DNA of 26,594 nt from a virus: positions 1-26,594 of the IMG/VR virus record IMGVR_UViG_3300047994_000099, one strand, 5' to 3'. The translations under genes were made by a program, and so were the position numbers. The notes under the pieces were generated by a model that worked only from the letters and a program-made list of their open reading frames with translations, ran no database searches and was not told the DNA's origin. Below are positions 18,172-25,020 of this stretch, piece by piece; within the stretch, counting starts at the first letter, position 1; each line of letters starts with the position of its first letter.

Positions 18172-19086
18172 ATGCCCTTTGAAGTGATCGACTGGAACGG
18201 TTCTAACAACGGTACCCACGGGACGCGCGAAGCGGCCGAAAAACGGGTTCGTCGGCTGGTAGCCATGAGTAATGGGTACCGGAAAGAGTCGGATTTTACG
18301 ATTCGCGAAGTTAAAGGCAAAGAGGGCAAAGCCGCTAAAGACGCGCGAGTCTCAAAAGTTCAGCTACGGAAGGCGATCGAAGCCGGCCGCGAGGAACTGA
18401 AACATCAGGAAGCCGCCCTTAACGCCCTTGAGGTAGAGTGCGATGAAGACGTCGACCTAGACGACCCGGACGCCGACGTTGAAGTAGAGGCCGTCGAACC
18501 CGACGAACCGACCGAGGATTCCGGGCACCGCGTGCGCTTTGCGATGGACAAGCGCATGGAGACCATTGACGGCCACCTAGTCGTGACGGGCTGCAACATC
18601 ACGAAGGCGAACGTTTGCCCATATCTCGGCTCAGAAATTCCGGGCGCCGAGAAGATGGGCCTTGACCCCTCCAAAATCTACATGCTGTATCGGGACGGCG
18701 CCGAAATCGAAGCGGCGATCGATACTTACAACCGAATTCCCCTGCTGATGCAGCACGTTGCCGTCAGCGCTGACCAGCCCCAGCAGTTCCTGACCGTGGG
18801 CACGATTAGCAACGCGCGATTCCGCTACCCCTACGCCGTGGCCGATTTGACCGTTTGGACGCGTGACGGAATCGAATTGATCCAGTCGGGACGCCAACGG
18901 GAACTGTCCTGTGGTTACCGTTACGTCCCGGACATGACCCCCGGTCATAGTCCAGACGGCACCCCGTATGACGGCCGGATGACTCAGATTGTCGCGAACC
19001 ATATCGCACTGGTCGAAGCTGGCCGCGCCGGGCCGGACGTCCACGTGGCTGACTCCGTGTTGCAAATCCCTACACAGCTAACGTAA
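18172..19086 (+). CDS. DUF2213-type prohead protease-like protein (304 aa)
   Basis: Homologues are prohead maturation protease-like proteins encoded just before scaffold and capsid genes. The N-terminal extension (1-115) has a positive part (EAAEKRVRRLVAMSNGYRKE) and an acidic linker (ECDEDVDLDDPDADVEVEAV). The DUF2213 domain follows: KRMETIDGHLVVTGCNITKA, then NRIPLLMQHVAVSADQPQQF, RQRELSCGYRYVPDMTPG, and QIVANHIALVEAGRAGPDVH with the conserved NHIALVE-GRAG motif. Protease activity is assigned to relatives from fold and position. No ribosome site precedes ATG. The scaffold-like gene follows at 50 nt. Confidence 0.85.
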   Translation: MPFEVIDWNGSNNGTHGTREAAEKRVRRLVAMSNGYRKESDFTIREVKGKEGKAAKDARVSKVQLRKAIEAGREELKHQEAALNALEVECDEDVDLDDPDADVEVEAVEPDEPTEDSGHRVRFAMDKRMETIDGHLVVTGCNITKANVCPYLGSEIPGAEKMGLDPSKIYMLYRDGAEIEAAIDTYNRIPLLMQHVAVSADQPQQFLTVGTISNARFRYPYAVADLTVWTRDGIELIQSGRQRELSCGYRYVPDMTPGHSPDGTPYDGRMTQIVANHIALVEAGRAGPDVHVADSVLQIPTQLT

Positions 19087-19135
19087 TATCGCGCAGAACG
19101 TTAATCCCGTCACAAATCGGAACCCTCACAGAATC

Positions 19136-19750
19136 ATGAAAGCGTCAAAAGTTGCCTCCGTAGTCGCCGCGCTGCTCGCCACCGATGCGAAGCCGACCGA
19201 ATCCCAGATTCTGGCCGCCATTCTCGCCGCCGACAAAAAGGGTAAGGACGGCCTCGGCCCTGAGGAAATCGAGAAGAAGGATCAGGCGAAGGACGGCAAC
19301 GACGATCCCGAGAAGACCAACGACGAATTCCCGGAGAAGGCCGAGGACAAGGCGAAGGACAAGGATTGTGCCGAAGATGACGAGGACATGGACGCCGAAG
19401 ACGACATTCAGCCGAAAGTGACCGAGAAGGGCAACGCCGGCAAGGAACCCGCGATGGATGCGGCGCTGGTACAGCGTCTGCTGGATGCGCGCGATGCGCT
19501 GCACGCGGCCCGCCGGGATGTCGAAACGACTATCGGAATCGTTGGCATGGATTCGGCCGAGGCCGTTTACAAGGCCGCGCTTGACCATCTGGGCGTCGAC
19601 ACGGCCGGGGTTCACGCTTCGGCGTACCGCTCAATGTTCAAGATGGCGAAGGATCAGGCGGACGCAGCCGCGAAGCCCCGTCTTGCCTCCGACGCCGCAA
19701 CCGTTACCGGTATGCGCTCGGCGATCAAGGGCTACGACCGCCTCAAGTAA
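19136..19750 (+). CDS. Acidic scaffold-like protein (204 aa)
   Basis: Starts MKASKVASVVAALLATDAKP. Residues about 38-100 are a dense run of Asp, Glu and Lys (IEKKDQAKDGNDDPEKTNDE), probably disordered, then a helical C-terminal half (AALVQRLLDARDALHAARRD) ending SDAATVTGMRSAIKGYDRLK. Composition and position between the protease-like gene and the capsid genes fit a scaffolding protein, or the scaffold half of a DUF2213 protein here encoded separately. The upstream 50 nt has no strong ribosome site. Confidence 0.72.
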   Translation: MKASKVASVVAALLATDAKPTESQILAAILAADKKGKDGLGPEEIEKKDQAKDGNDDPEKTNDEFPEKAEDKAKDKDCAEDDEDMDAEDDIQPKVTEKGNAGKEPAMDAALVQRLLDARDALHAARRDVETTIGIVGMDSAEAVYKAALDHLGVDTAGVHASAYRSMFKMAKDQADAAAKPRLASDAATVTGMRSAIKGYDRLK

Positions 19751-19792
19751 GAATTTTTTCACGCAGCACACTCCGCACAGGACATAAACGCA

Positions 19793-20932
19793 ATGTTTCA
19801 GAACAAAGTGAACACGAACCAGGCCCCGGGCGTTCTCGGCGATTTCGCCAGCACGAACCCGTTTGCATCGGTCCTGGCGGCGTCGCTGCAGCTGGTCGCC
19901 CCGGCCGGCGGCCTGACCGTAGGCAATTTCGCGTGGGTCGGACCCGCCGGCCAGGTGAGTCAGTCCTACGTGGCGGGCTACCAGATCGGGTTCCTGCTGC
20001 GTAACGAGCAGGCCCTGGTTACTCAGTTCCTCGGCGAAACCTCGCTGGTGGTTCCGGCTGGTTTCCCGATCACTCTGATGAACGGCGGCGACTACTGGGC
20101 GAAGTTCGCCGCAGGCGCCACCCCCGGCCAGAACGTGTACGCAGATCCGAATACCGGCGCGCTGGTTGCAGGCGCGACGACCCCGGCCAGTGCCGCGGGC
20201 ACCGCCACGCAGGGCGTCACCGGAACCCTGACCACGGTCAGCGGCTCGGCAAACGTCACCGTCAACTCCGTGTCGGCCGGTATCCTGGCCGTCGGCGATG
20301 TGGTGGTCAGCGCGAACATCCCCGCCGGGACCACAGTGCTTTCGCAGACCAGCGTGACCGCAGGCAGCGGCGCGGGCCTGCTGGGCGTTTACGTACTGTC
20401 GGCGCCGGCCTCCGCGTCCGCCGGTCCGACCGCTTTCACCAGCAACAGCACGATACTGAACGTCACGGCCGTTTCGACCGGCGCGTTCAACGTCGGCGAC
20501 AGTGTGACCGGTTCGGGCACCACTCAGAACATCGTCAGCCAGGCCCCGCAGTTCCAGGGCGAGGGCACGATTGCCGGCACCACGGCGCTGACCATCACAT
20601 CCGTGAGCGGCACCAGCGGCAAGCTTCGCAAGGGTGACGTTCTGGTGATCGCGGGCGTCCCCGCGGGCACCACGGTTGCCAGCCAGACCAGCGGCACCCC
20701 GGGCGGCGTCGGCGTGTACGTGATGAGCGCGGCGGCCACGGGCACCGCGCAGAACGTCCCCGTTACCGACGCGAACATTCCGGGCAGTGTCGGCCGCTAC
20801 GTGACGAACGTCGCGCAGAATGTGGCATCCGGCACCGTGACTGTGGCGGGCAGCTATCAGGCTACCGGCTTTAAGGTGCGCGGCACCTACACTGCCGGCC
20901 CGAACGAACTGGCGAAGATTTCGACCCTTTAA
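19793..20932 (+). CDS. Capsid cement-like protein with inserted beta repeats (379 aa)
   Basis: AGGA lies 10 nt before ATG. The N-terminal domain (1-140) contains STNPFASVLAASLQLVAPAG, GNFAWVGPAGQVSQSYV and GFPITLMNGGDYWAKFAAGA, matching in order the smaller protein at 22016-22597, so both are probably Gp24-type structural cement proteins binding the capsid surface. From about residue 140 it carries three degenerate beta repeats of the form L-VGD-(V)-G-G(V)PAGT-V-SQTS...GVYV-S (about 142-205, 222-255, 256-325), likely surface-exposed insertions. It ends in a return to the core (VTVAGSYQATGFKVRGTYTA). Confidence 0.75.
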   Translation: MFQNKVNTNQAPGVLGDFASTNPFASVLAASLQLVAPAGGLTVGNFAWVGPAGQVSQSYVAGYQIGFLLRNEQALVTQFLGETSLVVPAGFPITLMNGGDYWAKFAAGATPGQNVYADPNTGALVAGATTPASAAGTATQGVTGTLTTVSGSANVTVNSVSAGILAVGDVVVSANIPAGTTVLSQTSVTAGSGAGLLGVYVLSAPASASAGPTAFTSNSTILNVTAVSTGAFNVGDSVTGSGTTQNIVSQAPQFQGEGTIAGTTALTITSVSGTSGKLRKGDVLVIAGVPAGTTVASQTSGTPGGVGVYVMSAAATGTAQNVPVTDANIPGSVGRYVTNVAQNVASGTVTVAGSYQATGFKVRGTYTAGPNELAKISTL

Positions 20933-20964
20933 TTCGATCAGAAGACGAAACAGGACACGCACAC

Positions 20965-21999
20965 ATGACCCGTATTGCAGTCGACCACGCCGACCTTGGA
21001 CGCCGTTACGGCATCCACTTCATGACCGGCCTCATGCAGGAAGCCCGCGGCATGCAGTTGATTAACCGGGACATGGCGCACGACGCGCAGCCCCAGCTGA
21101 TCACCGCTGCGAACGCTGGCATCCCGTCCCTGTTTACGACTTTCGCGGACCCGGCCATCATCGAAGTGCTCGTTTCGCCCACGAAGGCCGCGGAGCTTTA
21201 CGGCGAGACCAAGAAAGGCACGTGGGTCAGCGATACCGCGATGTTCATCATGGCAGAGCGCACTGGCGAGACTGCCAGCTACGGCGATTTCAGCCAGGAC
21301 GGAATGGCGAATTCGAACGAACAGTTCCCCCAGCGCCAGAGCTATCACTATCAGGTGAACACTCGCTGGGGCGAGCGCGAACTTGCCCGCGCTGCCGAGG
21401 CGCACATTGACAAGGCGAATCAGGTGAACATGGCTTCGGCCCTGACCCTGAAGAAAGCGCAGAACCAGATTTATCTGTACGGCGTGGCCGGCCTCCAGAA
21501 CTACGGCGGCACGAACGATCCAGCGCTTCCGCCGTCCATCTCGTTCCCGACCAGCTGGTTCGGCCTTGACGGTGCGACCATTTACGCGAACGTGCTGCAG
21601 CTGGTTCAGCAGTTGATTTCCCAGGGTAACGGCCTGATTGACGCCGAAACCCCGATGACCATGGGTATCAGTCCGGGCAACGTCACGAACTTCAACAATA
21701 CGAATCAGTTCAACGTCAACGTGTACACGCAGATCAAGACGAACTTCCCGAACCTGTCCATCGTGACGGTTCCCGAGTTTGCACTGAACGGCGGCCACAT
21801 GGCGGGCGGTAGCGAGTTCGTGCAGCTGATTGCGCAGGACATCGAGGGTCAGAAGACTGGCGAAGCGGCGTTTACCGAGAAGATGCGCGCGCATGCGATC
21901 GTGACGAAAACGTCCAGCTGGGAACAGAAGAAGAGTCAGGGCGCATGGGGCGTCATCTTCTACCAGCCGTTCGCAGTCGCCTCGGCTTTCGTTCCGTAA
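20965..21999 (+). CDS. Major capsid protein, DUF2184-like (344 aa)
   Basis: HK97-fold shell protein. Starts MTRIAVDHADLGRRYGIHFM with AGGA 11 nt upstream. Features matching DUF2184 capsid proteins: VLVSPTKAAELYGETKKGTW, TGETASYGDFSQDGMANSNE, WGERELARAAEAHIDKANQV, and a C-terminal WEQKKSQGAWGVIFYQPFAV. Length and position after protease, scaffold and cement genes fit. Codon use is clean and GC-rich, as expected for a highly expressed gene. A strong hairpin begins 5 nt after its stop, a possible transcription attenuator or mRNA stabiliser. Confidence 0.9.
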   Translation: MTRIAVDHADLGRRYGIHFMTGLMQEARGMQLINRDMAHDAQPQLITAANAGIPSLFTTFADPAIIEVLVSPTKAAELYGETKKGTWVSDTAMFIMAERTGETASYGDFSQDGMANSNEQFPQRQSYHYQVNTRWGERELARAAEAHIDKANQVNMASALTLKKAQNQIYLYGVAGLQNYGGTNDPALPPSISFPTSWFGLDGATIYANVLQLVQQLISQGNGLIDAETPMTMGISPGNVTNFNNTNQFNVNVYTQIKTNFPNLSIVTVPEFALNGGHMAGGSEFVQLIAQDIEGQKTGEAAFTEKMRAHAIVTKTSSWEQKKSQGAWGVIFYQPFAVASAFVP

Positions 22000-22004
22000 C
22001 CCCT

Positions 22005-22047
22005 AGGGCGGCGCCATGACGGCCTGTTGTGGGGCCGGCGCCGCCCT
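22005..22047 (+). promoter_or_regulatory. 11-bp hairpin around the start of the second cement gene
   Basis: AGGGCGGCGCC (22005-22015) and GGCGCCGCCCT (22037-22047) pair perfectly. The 5' arm contains the ribosome site, and the ATG at 22016 is the first base of the 21-nt loop. It should reduce initiation, or act as an imperfect terminator after the capsid gene (followed only by AAATTTC). Confidence 0.65.
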
Positions 22048-22597
22048 AAATTTCGGCGCCTACGAAGGTCAGTGGGCGTCCCCGCCGCTCAACGCGAATC
22101 TCGCGCTGGCGGCCCCGTTTGCTTCCGTACTCGCCGGGCCGCTTGCCCCGCGCTCCAGTTCCCCGGGAACTATCCAAGGGCGTTTCGGCTGGCTGGCTCC
22201 CGACGGCCTGGTCTACAACGCGCGCCAGACCGCGCAGGATTCGCTAGGGGTAGTGATCCCCTACCGGTCAATGTCTGGCGTCAATGGCGGCGTTGTGGGC
22301 GGCCCTCGAGGCATCGCCGGTACGCAAGCTAGCTGGACGTGGGAATTCTGGGACCCCGCTGTGGGGGCGTTTCGCGCCCGGCCTGGTCTGGTCGTAACCC
22401 TCCACGCGCGTGGGAATTTCTGGCTACGCTTCGCTGCGGGGGCGATCTACGGCAACACCGTTTATGCGTCGCTGGCCGACGGCACGGCCCTATCCGGGCC
22501 TGCCGACAATTCCGAGGCAACGCCGTTTACGGTATGCTCCGAGGCAACCCCGGGGAGTCTGGGGATCGTTTCATCTACCGCTATTTTCACCACCTAA
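22016..22597 (+). CDS. Second capsid cement-like protein (193 aa)
   Basis: Starts MTACCGAGAALNFGAYEGQW. Shares with the 379-aa protein upstream of the capsid gene: AAPFASVLAGPLA near residue 35, GRFGWLAPDGLVYN near 60, and GLVVTLHARGNFWLRFAAGA, IYGNTVYA near 125-150. It lacks the inserted beta repeats and is half the size. Therefore a paralogue, probably a second decoration protein with another stoichiometry. Its ribosome site is locked in a hairpin, implying lower output than the capsid protein. A GATAGTTCCCGGG-type palindrome (22157-22175) lies within the gene. Confidence 0.7.
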   Translation: MTACCGAGAALNFGAYEGQWASPPLNANLALAAPFASVLAGPLAPRSSSPGTIQGRFGWLAPDGLVYNARQTAQDSLGVVIPYRSMSGVNGGVVGGPRGIAGTQASWTWEFWDPAVGAFRARPGLVVTLHARGNFWLRFAAGAIYGNTVYASLADGTALSGPADNSEATPFTVCSEATPGSLGIVSSTAIFTT

Positions 22598-22614
22598 GTT
22601 AGGAGTTTTGAATC

Positions 22615-23091
22615 ATGGTCGCTAAGTCAACGGTAATCATCGGATGTAAAGCCCCTGCCGGGTTCCTGCTGCAAGTCGGCATCCAGCGCACGCAGGAAGT
22701 GGACGGCAAGAAAATGCCCCTAAATCTTCGCACGTCCGGGTATCAGGAATGGCGGATTTTTGGGTGGAACCACCACAACAAAACCGGGCTGCAAATGCCC
22801 GCCGGCTACGACCAGCGGCCATACCTGAATCGCGGCGTCCCGAAGGATTTTTGGGAAAAGTGGAAAGCCGAGAACCCCGGCATTTGGTTGCTGAAAAACG
22901 AAATTCTGTTTGAGGCCGCCGATGAAGCAAGCGCTACCCTGCGCCAGCTTGAGGGCGATCACACCCCGCGTATCTTGGCGCCGATTGAAGTTGCGAAGGA
23001 CGGCAAGGTGACGAACCCGAACGCGCAAGCGAAGATGGAAATTCAGACGGCCGATTTTGAACCCAACAAACCGGCCAGTGTAAGGACCTAA
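22615..23091 (+). CDS. Hypothetical structural protein (158 aa)
   Basis: A TAGGAG ribosome site precedes ATG. MVAKSTVIIGCKAPAGFLLQ begins it; then EWRIFGWNHHNKTGLQMPAG, VPKDFWEKWKAENPGIWLLK and ATLRQLEGDHTPRILAPIEV. Trp-rich with a Gly/Asn-rich tail. It sits between capsid/cement and connector genes, where many phages encode a conserved small head protein of unknown role. No enzymatic motif is visible. Structural or assembly role inferred from position. Confidence 0.7.
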   Translation: MVAKSTVIIGCKAPAGFLLQVGIQRTQEVDGKKMPLNLRTSGYQEWRIFGWNHHNKTGLQMPAGYDQRPYLNRGVPKDFWEKWKAENPGIWLLKNEILFEAADEASATLRQLEGDHTPRILAPIEVAKDGKVTNPNAQAKMEIQTADFEPNKPASVRT

Positions 23092-23093
23092 AA

Positions 23094-23612
23094 ATGCCCG
23101 TAGTTCCGTGTGCGACCGCTACGCCCGTCTTCGGTATCGTGCAATTCAGCCCGACCGAATTCGTAGCGGCGTACCCGGAATTTGCCGGCCTGACGGACGC
23201 GGCCATGGCGCAGGATTTCGTTTACGCGGAAATCCTGCTGAACAACACGTGTTGCAGCCGCGTGAAGGATGCGAATACCCGGCTGACGTTGCTGTACATG
23301 CTTACCGCCCACGTGGCCGCGATCCTGCAAGGTACGAATGACGGCGCCGGCAATATCACCCCGCCGCTGGGAATCGTGGGCCGGATCAACACGGCCACGG
23401 AGGGCGATGTGTCCGCCGGCGCCGAATGGGCCGCCCCGCCGAACCCCAGCGAAGCGTTTTTCGTCCAGACGAAATACGGCGCGCTGTTCTGGCAGATGAC
23501 GGCCCAGTTTCGAACCGCGCTGTTTTTTCCGGCGCCGCCTCAGGCGTACAACCCCCTGTGGGGGCTGGGGATCGGGCCGTTCGGTCCGTGGGGCAATAAT
23601 GGCCCAGGCTAA
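23094..23612 (+). CDS. Head-tail connector, DUF4054-like (172 aa)
   Basis: Adaptor that binds under the portal ring and links head to tail. AAGGA before ATG. FSPTEFVAAYPEFAGLTDAA (about 17-36) is the family's typical opening (F---YPEF---T), followed by AEILLNNTCCSRVKDANTRL and LLYMLTAHVAAILQ, the helical core, and later EAFFVQTKYGALFWQMTAQF. The Gly/Pro/Trp-rich end (GLGIGPFGPWGNN) is probably flexible. Overlaps the next gene by 14 nt. Confidence 0.8.
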   Translation: MPVVPCATATPVFGIVQFSPTEFVAAYPEFAGLTDAAMAQDFVYAEILLNNTCCSRVKDANTRLTLLYMLTAHVAAILQGTNDGAGNITPPLGIVGRINTATEGDVSAGAEWAAPPNPSEAFFVQTKYGALFWQMTAQFRTALFFPAPPQAYNPLWGLGIGPFGPWGNNGPG

Positions 23613-24066
23613 CCGCGTAATCGGCGGGAAGAAAATCACGATTGCGCTTAAGGTCCTTGAGCAGAAAATCACGAACGCCGGGGTCCTGCGCATGGGGTTC
23701 CTTGAGTCCGCCACGTACCCCCAGACAGCGCCGGGCGCTGCCGCGCTGCATGTGGCGCAAGTGGCGTTCTGGAATGAATTCGGCACGGTCACGGCGCCCG
23801 CGCGCCCGGCGTTCCGTAACATGGTCGCCCGTGAGTCAAAGAACTGGGGGAAGATGCTGGCCGCCGCGATCAAGGCGACGAACTACGACGGCGGGAAAGC
23901 GCTGGCGATGTTGGGGCAGTCCATGCGCGACGAACTGGAATCCGAGATTGCCCAGTGGCCCGCGGACAACGCGCCGTCGACCGTCGCGCGCAAGGGCTTC
24001 AATAAAGGCCTCGTGGATACCGGCGTGCTACAGCGCTCCCCGGATTATGAAGTGGTGAAAGCTTGA
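23599..24066 (+). CDS. HK97 gp10-like neck/tail-completion protein (155 aa)
   Basis: GGGG before ATG. Contains VLRMGFLESATYPQTAPG, AQVAFWNEFGTVTAPARPAF and RNMVARESKNWGKML, the NEFGT...PARPAFR signature of small tail-completion/neck proteins, and closes with VDTGVLQRSPDYEV, the usual D-G-L--S-- end. These cap the tail tube or join connector to tail terminator. Order connector, gp10-like, then neck-terminator matches contractile-tail phages. Confidence 0.8.
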   Translation: MAQANRVIGGKKITIALKVLEQKITNAGVLRMGFLESATYPQTAPGAAALHVAQVAFWNEFGTVTAPARPAFRNMVARESKNWGKMLAAAIKATNYDGGKALAMLGQSMRDELESEIAQWPADNAPSTVARKGFNKGLVDTGVLQRSPDYEVVKA

Positions 24067-24470
24067 ATCTCCACGGTATCGTCCGTTCGGCTATCAACAG
24101 CGTGAACGCCGACAAGCCGGCCCAGTATCTGGCGTCGACCGGCAACACCGTGAACGCCGACGGCAGCCAGACGCCCAGTTACGCGGCTGCGCAGCCGGTT
24201 ACGGTGCAGATTCAGCCCTTAGGCAAATCTGAGTTGGCGCACGTCGACCGGCTGAACCTTCAGGGCGTGTTCCGCACGCTCTACCTGTTCCACAACCCGC
24301 AGGCCATCGTGCGGATTCTAGTGCAGGGTGGTGACCTGTTTCAGTTCGCGCCGTTCCAAGGGCAGGCTGTCCAGAATTGGAAAGTGGTCCTAGCGGATGG
24401 CCCATGGGATGTTGACCAGGGTGGCTGGACGAAGCTTATAGTGTGCCTCCAAACTGATACGCCTACGTAA
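24063..24470 (+). CDS. Hypothetical head-tail joining protein (135 aa), TTG start
   Basis: The frame opens with TTG 24063 in a TTGA overlap with the preceding stop; the protein reads MNLHGIVRSAINSVNADKPA. No in-frame ATG occurs before the conserved-looking part, so TTG is likely. The beta-rich middle (PVTVQIQPLGKSELAHVDRL, FRTLYLFHNPQAIVRILVQG) and DGPWDVDQGGWTKLIVCLQT end resemble head-tail adaptor barrels encoded at this place. Exact family uncertain. It overlaps the next gene by one base (TAATG). Confidence 0.75.
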   Translation: MNLHGIVRSAINSVNADKPAQYLASTGNTVNADGSQTPSYAAAQPVTVQIQPLGKSELAHVDRLNLQGVFRTLYLFHNPQAIVRILVQGGDLFQFAPFQGQAVQNWKVVLADGPWDVDQGGWTKLIVCLQTDTPT

Positions 24471-25006
24471 TGCCGACCGGACCCGCCTCAGTTTCTATCA
24501 CGCTATCAAACATCTACACGGTGTTGCGGACGTTTATTCTGCAATACATCCCTGGGTCGCCCACGGTGATTCAGGGCTACCCGAAACGTACCGCCATGCC
24601 CGTCGGGCCGTTTATCGCCATAACGGCGATGCTAAAAAAGCGCCTGTCTACGAACATCGATTCGTGGCAGCCGACCACGAGTCCGGCCCCTGCGCCCGGC
24701 CCGCAAACCCTTGAGGAACGCCAGCAAGTTACGATTCAGATGGACGTTTACGGGGCGACGTCCGGCGAATGGGCGGACATGCTTACGGCCCTGCTGCGCG
24801 ATAACGTGGGCTGTCTGGCCCTTGCGCCCACGGCCACGCCGCTTTACGCTGACGATCCGGTACGTGCACCCTTGACAAACGCCGAGGCGCAATATGAGGA
24901 TCGCTGGATTGTTCAGGCGGTCCTACAGTACAATCAGGTAGTGACTGTGGGCCAGGACTACGCCGTGGAACTGGGGCCGGTCGACATAATGACTCCGATA
25001 GTTTAA
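24470..25006 (+). CDS. Neck terminator-like protein, LIC_12616 type (178 aa)
   Basis: MPTGPASVSITLSNIYTVLR, then TFILQYIPGSPTVIQGYPKR, FIAITAMLKKRLSTNIDSWQ, and QQVTIQMDVYGATSGEWADM, closing DRWIVQAVLQYNQVVTVGQD. This matches the small proteins encoded immediately before DUF3383 sheath genes, thought to terminate the tail at the neck. ATG is in a TAATG overlap. The Pro/Ala linker TTSPAPAPGPQTLEE (about 68-82) joins two halves. Confidence 0.78.
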   Translation: MPTGPASVSITLSNIYTVLRTFILQYIPGSPTVIQGYPKRTAMPVGPFIAITAMLKKRLSTNIDSWQPTTSPAPAPGPQTLEERQQVTIQMDVYGATSGEWADMLTALLRDNVGCLALAPTATPLYADDPVRAPLTNAEAQYEDRWIVQAVLQYNQVVTVGQDYAVELGPVDIMTPIV

Positions 25007-25020
25007 GGACTGCTCACACA

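Noticed and set aside
19631-20962. 443-aa open frame on the minus strand opposite the scaffold and cement genes
   Set aside because: Shadow of GC-rich codon bias: composition is Arg/Gly/His-rich, there is no ribosome site, and the plus-strand proteins here have recognisable structure.
20938-21894. 318-aa minus-strand frame opposite the major capsid gene
   Set aside because: Antisense shadow of a clear capsid gene; no start signals.
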